NCBI GenBank assembly: GCA_004835665.1
Contig: RBKR01000008.1
Span: 186,001-250,000 of the forward strand
Direction: 5' to 3'
DNA length: 64,000 bases
Source: Phoma sp. XZ068
Lineage: Eukaryota; Ascomycota; Dothideomycetes; Pleosporales; Didymellaceae
Each line of letters starts with the position of its first letter. The first letter of the stretch is position 1. Positions 11,078 through 20,580 of the stretch are shown piece after piece. A program made the translations under genes and the position numbers. A model generated the notes under the pieces. It was not told where the DNA came from. It saw only the letters and a list, made by a program, of their open reading frames with translations, and made no database searches.

Positions 11078-11214
11078 TGGACGCTGTGGGAATTGAACCC
11101 ACGACCACTCACAAACTCCATCAAATGATGCGAAGCGAGTATCATACCCCTAGATGTTTGTTAGGAAAAGTTGCGAACATTTGAGAGAATTGTGCTTACC
11201 TAGACCAAGCGCCC
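11078..11214 (-). tRNA. tRNA-Ala(CGC) with a D-loop GT-AG insert and an anticodon-loop intron
   Basis: On the minus strand, acceptor arm GGGCGCT (11214-11208) pairs with AGCGTCC (11085-11079), including the G3:U70 pair that marks alanine tRNAs. D arm GTCT/TGAT, anticodon stem CTCGC/GTGAG, variable loop TGGTC, T arm GTGGG-TTCAATT-CCCAC and discriminator A are all present. The anticodon loop reads TTCGCA+T, giving anticodon CGC. A 15-nt intron (11128-11114) follows position 37, the standard place. Unusually, 50 extra bases (11199-11150) interrupt the D loop and the A box. They begin GTAAGC, hold CTAAC ten bases before the end and finish CTAG, exactly like the mRNA introns of neighbouring genes. 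Removing them restores the A-box string TGGTCTAGGGG. A TTTTT stop follows. The cloverleaf is certain; function depends on removal of the D-loop insert. Confidence 0.9.
11150..11199 (-). other. 50-nt spliceosomal-type intron inside the tRNA D loop
   Basis: Donor GTAAGC, branch site TCCTAACA, acceptor ATCTAG; length and spacing match local mRNA introns (many are 47-53 nt). The sequence TCTAGG occurs at both junctions, 50 nt apart, so the element is flanked by a direct repeat like the target duplication left when an intron is inserted. It splits the Pol III A box. No bulge-helix-bulge fold that tRNA endonuclease would recognise is evident at these junctions. Confidence 0.75.
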
Positions 11215-11649
11215 TACCGAATTTGATGAGATTTATTTTTTGATGACATGTTATATCCGGAGTTTTTGTGTCTCTTGGCGCTATACACGCAAAGCTCTAC
11301 GAATCGTTAACCTCTCCAGAATGCAGTAGTGTACTAACTTAGGAACGTTAACACCTAACATGTACTTGTGTGGAACAAATGTATTGGAGTGAATCCAGAA
11401 ATGGGCCTGCAGTACGGACATCGGTAGTTCTCGTTTGAGGCAGCCAAATCATCATATCATTACTAGCGCTGTCACTTCGCGAACTCAATTTGTTATGCAT
11501 GCGCACAGGCTCTCCTTGCAATCTTCTTTCGGTTTCCCTTGGTCTTTCCTCACGTGCGAGTTGGGTGTCGCATTCACCAAGATGTAATGAGCCTGCTGTG
11601 GCCTACAGGCTTCACAGTTGACATCTGATACCTGATACAGCCTCCGCTA
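11215..11649. other. Intergenic region upstream of the tRNA
   Basis: Lies between the tRNA 5' end and the 3' end of the 1074-residue gene. AT-rich just 5' of the tRNA. No gene seen. Confidence 0.4.
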
Positions 11650-14600
11650 CTAAATCGCATGGCTGCGTTTGAGGTTGGAGACGCGGCGCTTGGTGATGGG
11701 GCCTTGGTCCTTGTCGACATCGTCATCGTCATCGTCGGACAATTTTCTCTTCTTGTTTCCGCTCTTCCGATTGCTGAGGTGATCGCTGCCTTCAAGCTTA
11801 CTCTTCTTGGATCCTTCTCGACGATCTGCACCATGCGCATCGCCCTTACGACCTGCACGGCCTGCACCACCTGCAGTAACCGGAGGACCATCGTCACCTG
11901 AGTCCTCCACCGTGACATCGCTAACTTCGCCTAATTCGTCTTGTACAGTCTCGAGTTGCGGGATCTTCACTCGAGCAACAACCCTTGATTCAGCAGGACC
12001 AGCAGCAAACGTTCGCCAAAAGCGGGTTGTGTCGATTTTAAAGCCACTCGGAGTCGTGCGTCGCAGGTTCTTCTTCTTTGACATCTCCCCACCCGGTCGT
12101 AGGAGCTCCAAGGCCAACAGCAGAATGTTGTAAGGCACTCGACGTTCATCTTGTCCTTGTTCGGACAAATGAGCCATCGCTCTCAGCGTGATGTTGTGAG
12201 GGTGATGCTTATACTTTGGTCGACAAGCGAAGCGCATTAAGTCAGTGTACACAGAGTACGTAGGGTGTTCCGACGTGCTGACAGGATCCATGTGGCCTCC
12301 CTTTGGAGAGGTTTCCAGGAGAAACTGCTCCAGGAGCCATAACAGATCGCTTGGCTGTGCTGGCAGCCCTGGTCGGACCTTGACCTTCATCTGGGCCCAA
12401 GTGGCTTGCAACTTTAGGACCTTGGCGGGGAAAGGCAGGCTCCGACAAGAAGAATGGTTCTTAAAAAACTCTTCTGGAACGACTCCCTCTGACTGATCTG
12501 CAGCTGCATTGGGGTGCTCAGACATGATCTCATCAGCGAAAACGTTTTGCGTCACATCTTCCCAGTGTTCCACGAAAGCAAGCGCATCATGCAAGCTCAC
12601 GACTGACATCGCTACGAAAACCATGGAGATGGGCAGCGTGATGGTTTTCACGTTCTTGGAGGCCAGAGGAGTTCGGACACCTAGGGTGCTGTTGTCGGCG
12701 TCGCGAACATCGAGTCCGCCCTTGTCACTGGGGTCAAGTCAGTAGTGTCGGCCTTCCACAAGGGTCTGTACGTACAAGTAGAGGAATCGTTTCGCCTTTG
12801 CGTCGGTTGGAACCACATCATCGCTCAATGGGAGCGGACCGATTTCCCACACCTTTTTATCATCCTCCTTCCAAGACAGCTTGTAGAACTCAGGCCGGCT
12901 TTGGATAGTAGAAGCCACATCAATTGACACCTCCCAGCCTCCGACTATATCTTGTACGGGTCCAGCAGCTGTGCTGTACCGACTCCTCCTTGGTGCGCGG
13001 AACGACTTCCGGGGTACGATGTTAATTGGCATCTTGAGCGTTGGGGCTCCCCTCCGCAATGCTACACCCTCGCTGTAGGCCTGGTAGCAGTCCGCGTACT
13101 CATGCTTTGCCTTCGTAAGAGCTTTTCCAAATTCGGTTGTGGGACCAGTTACTGCATTTACTCGACCAATGATCTGGTAGGCGTAGTCCTTGCGACTGTT
13201 GGGAATACCCTGTTGAGCGATCTCTAGCGCACAGGACATTGCACACCAAGCTACAGCAGAAGTAAGGACGAAGATGCGGGTGGCTTTGTCCTTGACCATT
13301 CCCGCTCGACTCAAGTAGCCAGGATGAAAAGATGGGATCACAACTGTGGCTGACTCAGGATCGTTGTCAGACTCTTTTCCATCGAAGTATCCCAAGTAAG
13401 GCACGCCGCGAGGTGGCGCTACACCAGGGGTACGGCAAGCCTTCTCCCAGGACCCAAAAGCGCGGGCGTCGGTTTCGCCGAAATTGCTCTCAGCTGCGAA
13501 GAGTTGCTGCAACGATTAGTCCATGATTATCGGAGGAAGATCAAGTCAGTACTCACGCGTTCACCGTATGTGAGAATAATCATCGGCTTGACAGCTCTCA
13601 TGTAGCGACCCAAGAGCTGTGAAGCCTTGTATGAATCCTTGTCCTCTTTGCTGTACCACGGATAGTGGTCAACGAGGGGCAAATGGCCGTCTCTAGCGAG
13701 TTGCTTGAACTTTTGGAGGTCCACAGTTTCTAGTGCTGTAGGTCCCTCCCAGCTGGCGAAGAAATTGTAGATGCGACCGACGGCCTCAACTGATCGGCCA
13801 CCTGCTTCCCAGAAGTTGTCCTCAGTGCTCTCGTGGTCCTCTCCAAGGTCTGAAGCGAGGGTTACCATCACAGCAGACCCATTGGACAGCATGGAAGGTG
13901 TGCCTTGGGCACATATCATCGCCTCCGTCTTGTCGCTAAACACACCATTCTTGACCGTGCTCGGGTTCTTGTCCACATATCGACGCACATGGGATGCATA
14001 CTTGGTGATCTTGGAACCTTCAACGCTGGTGCAGGATCGCGTCTCGCTGTACAGAAGTGGGACTGTCCTAGAACGTAAAAGCTCGAAAATACGGCGGTCA
14101 TCGTTATAAAGGGTAATGACATCTTTACCTCCTGCTTGGGTGTTCAAGCAGCAATCCCGAAACATGGCGATGAGAACTTGTTCGCGTAAATCAGCTCTGT
14201 CTGATGATACTTTCTCCAATGCTCCAGCCACAGAGTGGACCTTGACATCGCGGAGGACCTTTCTACCCTCAGCAGATTGACCGAGTGAGTTGAGGAAACG
14301 ACCGAAGAACGTCTCAAGATTGCTGTACATGTCACCAGTGTGTCGCTTCCAAGGACTTCCCTTAGTCTGACCGCAGTACCGCAGCGTAAATACTGCTTTG
14401 TCATCCTTTTCATCTTCGATCCGCTGTAGCCAGTAACGGACGCGCTCCATGGTGTTGAAGCCGTGCTCGCACATCTCACTCAAGACGTCGTTGAGGAGCC
14501 TGATGGGGACTTCGAATGTACGGATGTAGAGACGGTTGGTAACGTCCGTGGCATTGACCTCATCTGAATCCGCAGTCCACTCTTGCAAAGGCATTAGAGG

Positions 14601-15032
14601 CTCGAGCATATCGTTCGTCAGGGAAAGAGGGTCTTCGAGGAGCAAACGCCAAGATGGCTGTTCAGCAAGCCTGTTGTCAGAGTGATGTGAGTTTACCTGA
14701 ATGCGGCTCAAGGGAAGACTGTCAGCTTACGCTTGTGGTAGGCACCATGACATTTGTGTATCGGCGTTAGGTGGGAGGTTGATATGATTAACCTGCAGTC
14801 GGAGCTTCACGAGGCCAATGATGAGCTGTCGCAGGCCATCTAACGTCTGAGCATCGGCGCGCACGAATGCTAGATTGAGCGACCTATGGCCAAGCACAGC
14901 TCTCATGGAGTGTTGATTCGGCTGCTCGTAGAATACTTGGTCTCGATCATTCTCGCTTGCGTGGCGGCGCACCTTGTCCAGCAGATGCTGGACATCTCTC
15001 TGCTCCCGATCTGAGTAGGTTCTCCGAGACAT
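11650..15032 (-). CDS. Large orphan with GIY-YIG-like and UDG-like stretches
   Basis: Four exons (15032-14731, 14670-13557, 13506-12776, 12727-11650) joined by introns of 60, 50 and 48 nt give 1074 residues; all joins keep frame, and CTGAC or CTAAT branch sites are visible. I do not recognise a named family. Residues 194-282 contain FTLRYCGQTKGSPWKRH, a following EQVLIAMF with Glu near 264, and LNTQAGG. This order (tyrosine/glycine strand, basic helix, glutamate, Asn-Gly end) resembles a GIY-YIG nuclease. Residues 435-535 contain DHYPW, MIILTYGE and VVIPSFHPGYLSR, spaced somewhat like uracil-DNA-glycosylase superfamily motifs with a terminal HP motif. The C-terminus is acidic then basic (KKRKLSDDDDDD), a likely nuclear signal. 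Both domain calls are inference from motif shape. A nuclear DNA-acting enzyme would fit. Confidence 0.7.
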
Positions 15033-17159
15033 CTTGATTAGGAAACGGAGGTTGTTGTAGTAGCTGGTCTTCGTCTGGGCATATCATTAGCTTCTGCAAT
15101 ATCTGGCGGTGAGGTAGCCGCAATTTGGCATGGTGTTTACTAAGTTAGAATTGTCTCGCTGAGCTCCAAGCTTATCAGCACAACCTGGGCAAGCGTGCAG
15201 CTGCCGGGTGGTTGAGCCAAGTTATCGAGCGCAAGAATTGGTAGCGATGGTTGGTGAGTGGGCGGTGTTGTAATGGAAGCTTTTTGCGAGGGTTTTGCAG
15301 GTTTTGGCTGTGCCCAAGTTCGCGTACGCCGACCGTCCAAGGTGAAAGGCTCTGTCGCCAAACGAGCAAACGGCACCCTCGTCACCCCAGCGACCGCCGT
15401 TTCCTGCGCCTTTACTGAGCATAAAAACCATCAGCGCCTGTATCGATAGTAATAGATTTGTACACATATCCTCTACCTCTGGGAATGTCTGCAGACAACA
15501 TGATCTACATAGATAATAATATCCCCTCGAAAAGCTCAGAACTCTCCACCACGGTACGTTGCGTCCAAAGAGCACCTGAATTTCTTATCAAACTGTGTAA
15601 TTACAGCATGCTGTTGCCACCAAATTCTCGGACTTATGAACTATGTGTGCGAGAATGCATCACAAGACGTCATCGATCAATATCGCGAACACTGGATGTC
15701 ATGCTTGCGCTATTGCCTGGGGCCACTGGGGTGACGGGTCATCACATTGACTCTTCCTACTTCCGAGTGGTACGCGGTAACATGATGAATACATGCTTTA
15801 TACCAACATCTCCGCGCTGAAGGTACAGAACGAAGGAAGGACGGACAAGGCCTAACGCGCAAGCGCCCTTTCATGAAATATCTCATGTTTGAATGAAATA
15901 TAATGTTATCACAACTCAGATCCATGTTGTTTCAACAGATTTCAATCAGTCGAAGGCTTTTGGGCCAGAATAATGGATTCTGGTAATGGGTTTGACCTTA
16001 GCAGCAGTCTCCAACAACAGGCAGACCAGTAACTGAGTTTTGCGGAGCCACTACCTATGACCACGTCAAATGTAACACAGCAACATCACGTCATGAACGT
16101 CAAGAATCAGTAAGCTAATCCGCCAGAGGATTTCATAATAATTCGAAATTGTGTTAAATGGCTATCGCAGTCTTGTTAATTCGTACACTTATTACCGGCG
16201 AAGCCATCATGCTACATTCACAGAGGATTTGAGGTTGCCTACTAAGATACGTAGGTGATATCATATTTCATTCAGACGTCCCGACAAGTGTGATAAAGTG
16301 TGTAGCCACCATGTTGGAATTAGCACGGCATCATTGGTACATTGCATACCTCCAGGATAGATCTTCGATAGCGATATCGAAGCCCAAAGCCGATAGCGCT
16401 CGATTGTACTGTTTGGAGGCCTGTACCCGATAGAACAACAGTTATTGTTGGCATTCCAGTACACCTTGTATTTTCATGTCGTTTATCCCATTATATTGTT
16501 TATTTATGTACATGCTCTTTCTTCGTTCTGTCAAAATTGATTTATTTCGACATATCGCCTTCTACTTCAGTCTGCAACTTCAACACGACATTTCTTGTTT
16601 ACTAAATCTCATATTCGCAAGCCAGATGAGCAGCAACATGGCAAGCCAATAACAGCAATACACTACAATAGAGAAACACTTTAACCCAAAAATGCCACAG
16701 TTGTAGCCATGAAACATACGCGAGGTTGATTGCCGCACGGATTCGTGCCTACGTAACTAACCACCTCCAGCCTTTACGCAAAGGCAGTAAGATCACCAGT
16801 ATGGGAAACCTTTAGCATCCTGACTGCTATTTTTCCAAACCCGTGCGCACTTCTCAGACCCCTGAAGTTTTATAGAGTAAGTCACAGAGGCAATTTGAGC
16901 AGGATAAAAATGTACGATTCAGAAGATCTGCGAAGATCTGCGTGACATGACTATCTCCAGGGTGTGTTTGGCAGTGTCACGATGGGAAGGAATTTTATCC
17001 CTGTACAGCGAAGAATGTGGAATTGGGTAATAGAACGAATACGTGAAAATAGCGTTGGCGGCACGGGAGCGAGTCGCAAGCTTAATAGCATGATTCATTA
17101 TTTGCATTGTTCGATCTCTATTTACGGTAATTTTGGCGACGCAAGTTTCTGCCTTCTAC
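15033..17159. other. Gene-free stretch of 2.1 kb
   Basis: The longest gap in the window. AT-rich with many stops on both strands; no open frame has a start, length and splice signals together. The first 300 bases are the promoter side of the 1074-residue gene and the last part is the 3' region of the RNase T2 gene. I see no tRNA, repeat or transposon relic with certainty. Confidence 0.5.
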
Positions 17160-18146
17160 CTATCCCGCAAAAGGCACAGTAGGCACCTTCTCAGAGCCGT
17201 TGCTGCGCAGGGGGTAGAGAATAGCGCCCTTGATCTTCGCGCAGTTGGTCTGGTACGATGCGCTAGCGTCAACAGGGACAGTCTTGCCCTCCTGGGGACG
17301 GCCGTAGACATGCTCGTAGTACCAGACCTCGCTCAGCACGGTGTAGCCGTTGTCGGTGGTGTTCTTGCCAGCAGCAGTGGCGTTGAACCTGGGGCCTGAG
17401 CAGCCGATGAATGGGATGCCGCCGTGCTTCTTGGCGAGTGTCTCCTTGAAGTCGGTGTATGAGTATGTGGTGCTGTTGGAGGGGACGATCTTCTTGGCCT
17501 TGAGCCACTTGTAGGTGGGGAAGCGCTGGTAGTACTTGATTGTTGTCTCGAAGAAGTCGACGACCTCCTCGTGCTTACGGTACAGCGGGCCGTAGCACGC
17601 GGTGTTGAATGTACTGAAGCAGGTTGCGTGCTTGCTGAACTCGTGGGCCCAGAATCCCGGGTTGTCTTGGTTCTGCGCAATCCAATATGTGTTCATGTAC
17701 TCAAGGAGGTCGTAGCGGCCGTATGGCTCAAGAAAGGTGCCAATGTTGGGACCTGTGTAAGGAGGAACGACAGTGCCATTCTTGAGGCCGTTGGTGGTGT
17801 TGGGAGAGGGAATCGGGTCATATTGACGGGTTAGATCGCAGTACTGGGTGTATGACCCATTGCAAAAGTCGGGCCACAAGCCGTGTAAACTCCAGACATC
17901 CTTTGGCAGAACCTGTCCGTGGGCCTCACCACCGGTGTAGGTGGACCAGAACTGGGTCGAAAGGAGGAGACCACCGAAGGTCTCGGTACAGCAAGAGTCG
18001 ACCTCGGAGGCGTTCTGAGCAGGACACGACAGGAGAGGCTTCTGAAGCTGGCAGGTGTGGTTGAGGTTGCTCAGACCTGGGTAGAGCTGAGCATTAGCCG
18101 TGCTAGCGAGCAGAGCTGCTGCTCCAGCTGTGAATGTACCGCGCAT
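17160..18146 (-). CDS. Secreted ribonuclease T2
   Basis: Single-exon gene for 328 residues. The first 19 residues (basic start, alanine-rich core, ending ANAQ) form a signal peptide, so the enzyme is exported. Both conserved active-site segments of the T2 family are intact: CAS I as WSLHGLWPDF with His near 88, and CAS II as FWAHEFSKHATC with His near 168 and Glu-169, Lys-172 and His-173. Many cysteines and several N-glycosylation sites fit an extracellular glycoprotein. T2 enzymes cleave single-stranded RNA through a 2',3'-cyclic phosphate with little base preference. Roles in fungi include phosphate and nucleotide scavenging, and in some species host interaction; neither can be told here. 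The ATG at 18146 immediately precedes the signal peptide. Confidence 0.95.
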   Translation of the reverse strand: MRGTFTAGAAALLASTANAQLYPGLSNLNHTCQLQKPLLSCPAQNASEVDSCCTETFGGLLLSTQFWSTYTGGEAHGQVLPKDVWSLHGLWPDFCNGSYTQYCDLTRQYDPIPSPNTTNGLKNGTVVPPYTGPNIGTFLEPYGRYDLLEYMNTYWIAQNQDNPGFWAHEFSKHATCFSTFNTACYGPLYRKHEEVVDFFETTIKYYQRFPTYKWLKAKKIVPSNSTTYSYTDFKETLAKKHGGIPFIGCSGPRFNATAAGKNTTDNGYTVLSEVWYYEHVYGRPQEGKTVPVDASASYQTNCAKIKGAILYPLRSNGSEKVPTVPFAG

Positions 18147-18898
18147 CTTGAAAATTGACTCGGGGACACAATTGAAGAACTGTATGAGAACCTACCCACA
18201 AACCTGGGTGTTGGAAGCACTTAAATCCACCCACCGCCTACATCAAGTCGGAAGCTCGTTTCCACATACGGCAGGTGAGTGCAAAAAGACCCTTGTTGTA
18301 GCTCTGGAGCCGTCGTCGCTCTTCGCCGCCCGGAGTACCTGCAGGAAAGCTAGTGTGGACAGTTGATCTCACGTGCGACGTTGATTGGATGCGGGCGAGA
18401 TAAGGCTACACAAGCGGTGCCCTAATGCTTGTACAGATCAGTGGCCGTCGCCGAGGCTGCATGATTTCGAGGACGCTTGACGATGAATGTTAGCCACAGC
18501 TTAAAATGAAGGCCATTTCCCGGGGTGATGTCTGCTTTTAGCATTGGGGATGAACGTGGGAAGAGTGATAGGTGAACAGCGAACATCGGAGCCACGCGCA
18601 TGACGTATTAGGAATGGGCGATGGAAGCTGCCAAGTGAGCATTTTTGAGGAAAGTGCTCTGAATAAATACATCAAAATGGCAAAGAAACACGCCTCCAAT
18701 GAGCCTCCGAACAAACTTCGAGTCTGTGTAACCTGACGTGGACGGCCCGCCGGTCCATCTCAACGTCCGCGACGTTGTCGCTCATCCGCTATCTCCGCGT
18801 CATCATCCATAACATCACCACTTTGCCGCCATGCCTGCTCGAACAGTGTTCGCTGAGGCCCGTCATTTTTTAGGCGTTGGAAGCAAGGTGGAGTCACC
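18147..18898. promoter_or_regulatory. Divergent promoter region, RNase T2 / NAPE-PLD-like
   Basis: The 752 bases between two divergent genes must contain both promoters. No other gene seen, and no regulatory motif that I can name with confidence. Confidence 0.5.
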
Positions 18899-20099
18899 AT
18901 GCCACCTAAATCCATTGTGAGCATGCTGCAGCCGCTGCAGCCAGAAAAATTCACAACTTCACACCACATTGGCAATCCGCCGACCGGGTTCAAGAACCCA
19001 TGGCCGTCATACAACAGCTCCGGCTTCGTCGGCGCCATGCGCACACGATTCACAACACCTAAGAATTTCGTTCCAGTTCCACTCGACCGCACTGGCCTTG
19101 TCCAAATCCGCAAGCCTGACTTTGGCGCCCAGCAGGACGGACTGAAGGCAACTTGGATTGGTCATGCCAGCTTTTTGGTTGAGACAAGCAGGCAAGAGGG
19201 AGCAGAAAGAGGAGCACGCATTCTGATTGACCCTGTCTGGAGCAACAGGGTGGGACCATATGGTAAGCCGGAAGCCAGGTCTGCACCGTACGACAGCTAT
19301 TGACCTAAGGGTAGGTATGGTTGGCCCCGTACGCTTCACGCCTCCGCCTTGTCCCATCGAGGACCTCCCGGATATCGACGCCGTTGTTATCAGCCACGAT
19401 CACTACGACCACCTCGACTCCGACACGCTCAAGAAGCTCAACGCCAAACAGAACGGCGAACTGCGCTTCTTCTGCGGGTTGGGCGTCAAGGCAGTACTGA
19501 CGGGCCTTGGTGTTGGAATCAAAGCAGACCAGGTGGTAGAGTTGGACTGGTGGAACGGCGTCTCATTACAGACCGAGACCGCTGGCTCATTAGACCTCAT
19601 CTGCACACCCGCACAACACCGCTCAGGCCGCACACCCTGGAACTTCGACGGCACGCTATGGTGCTCGTGGATCGTCAAGGAGCCACAAGACAATGGCAAG
19701 AAACTCTTCTTTGCCGGCGACACAGGATACTGCCACGTCACATCCGACACACAATTTTCTCACCACGACGCGCTGCACCCGCCGTGTCCGGCGTTCAAGG
19801 AAGTAGGTGAGCTGTACGGACCATTCGATCTCGCGCTCTTGCCTATCGGCTGCTTCAAGCCGCGCTCAGTATTGTCAGGCCAGCACTCCAGCCCAGAGGA
19901 CTCGCTATCGATACACAAGGATGTGCGCAGCAAGAAGAGCATAGGCATGCACTACGGCACTCTACGCGGTGCATACTCAGCCGCCTACGAGCCCGTCCTG
20001 GAGCCGGCAGAGCGGTGGAAGAAAGGCGCAGAAGCGGAGGGCTACACATGGGGCAAGGAAGTAGGGCTCTGTGACATTGGAGAAACAGTCGTGGTGTAG
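18899..20099 (+). CDS. NAPE-PLD-type metallo-beta-lactamase-fold hydrolase
   Basis: Two exons (18899-19262 and 19315-20099) with a 52-nt intron (GTAAGC donor, GGGTAG acceptor) give 382 residues. The product belongs to the metallo-beta-lactamase fold group that includes N-acyl-phosphatidylethanolamine phospholipase D. Visible marks are WIGHASFLVE, ILIDPVWSNR, the join GPYGMVGPVRFTPPPCPIEDLP, the metal-binding SHDHYDHLD (His 149, 151, Asp 153, His 154), TPAQHRSGR, LFFAGDTGY and SIGMHYGT. All metal ligands are present, so the enzyme is probably active. Release of N-acylethanolamines from membrane lipid is the family activity; the fungal substrate is an inference. There is no signal peptide. Confidence 0.92.
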
Positions 20100-20196
20100 A
20101 GAGCCAGGCTATGCTTTTGGTGATTCACCTATCTATCTATCTCCCGACGAGGTTGAGCATGTGTATGGGATATGGTATGGAATGTTCAATTATTTA

Positions 20197-20580
20197 AACG
20201 CCACCATGCAGTTTCCAGATTCGATCCATGCCCATATCCACCGTGCGCGTGCCAAAACAACAGCTATCGCCTACATCGCCCTCGGCCCAATCGTAGCGGA
20301 ATTTGACTTTCTTCTCCAGCAGCCAGTTATCGTATTCTTGGGTTTTCTTCTCCGTGGAGTCGTTCTCTCGGGTTACTTCGTAGCCGAGGCTTTCTGCTGC
20401 TCGCAGACGAGCCTCGCGTGTTGAGGTATCGGGTTGCGGTTCTGCTTCTGCCTCGTTCTCTGCGTTGACTTCTGCCTCTGCCTCCGCCTCCGCCTCCGCC
20501 TTTGCTTTGGTATCTGCCTCCGCCTCTGCTCCGGCGTCTACATCACCCCATTCCCCCATCTCCCCACCACTGCCCCCCTC
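20197..20580 (-). other. Open +1-frame extension just after the PEX5 stop
   Basis: PEX5 ends GAA-TTT-TGA. Shifting +1 on TTTT opens 128 further codons to a stop at 20194. The stretch is strongly coding-like: an Ala-Glu repeat from GCGGAG-type hexamers, then a charged segment around YEVTRENDSTEKK and NWLLEKKVKFRYDW. It may be a frameshift-made C-terminal extension, part of an alternative transcript, or a chance open frame in GC-rich DNA. It is not annotated as a gene because no own start is convincing. Confidence 0.4.

Noticed and set aside
11002..11184. Small open frames across the tRNA locus
   Set aside because: They cover the tRNA in wrong strand or frame and have no support.
11078..11214. 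tRNA-Pro instead of tRNA-Ala
   Set aside because: The D arm resembles that of tRNA-Pro, but the anticodon is CGC and the G3:U70 pair is the alanine identity mark.
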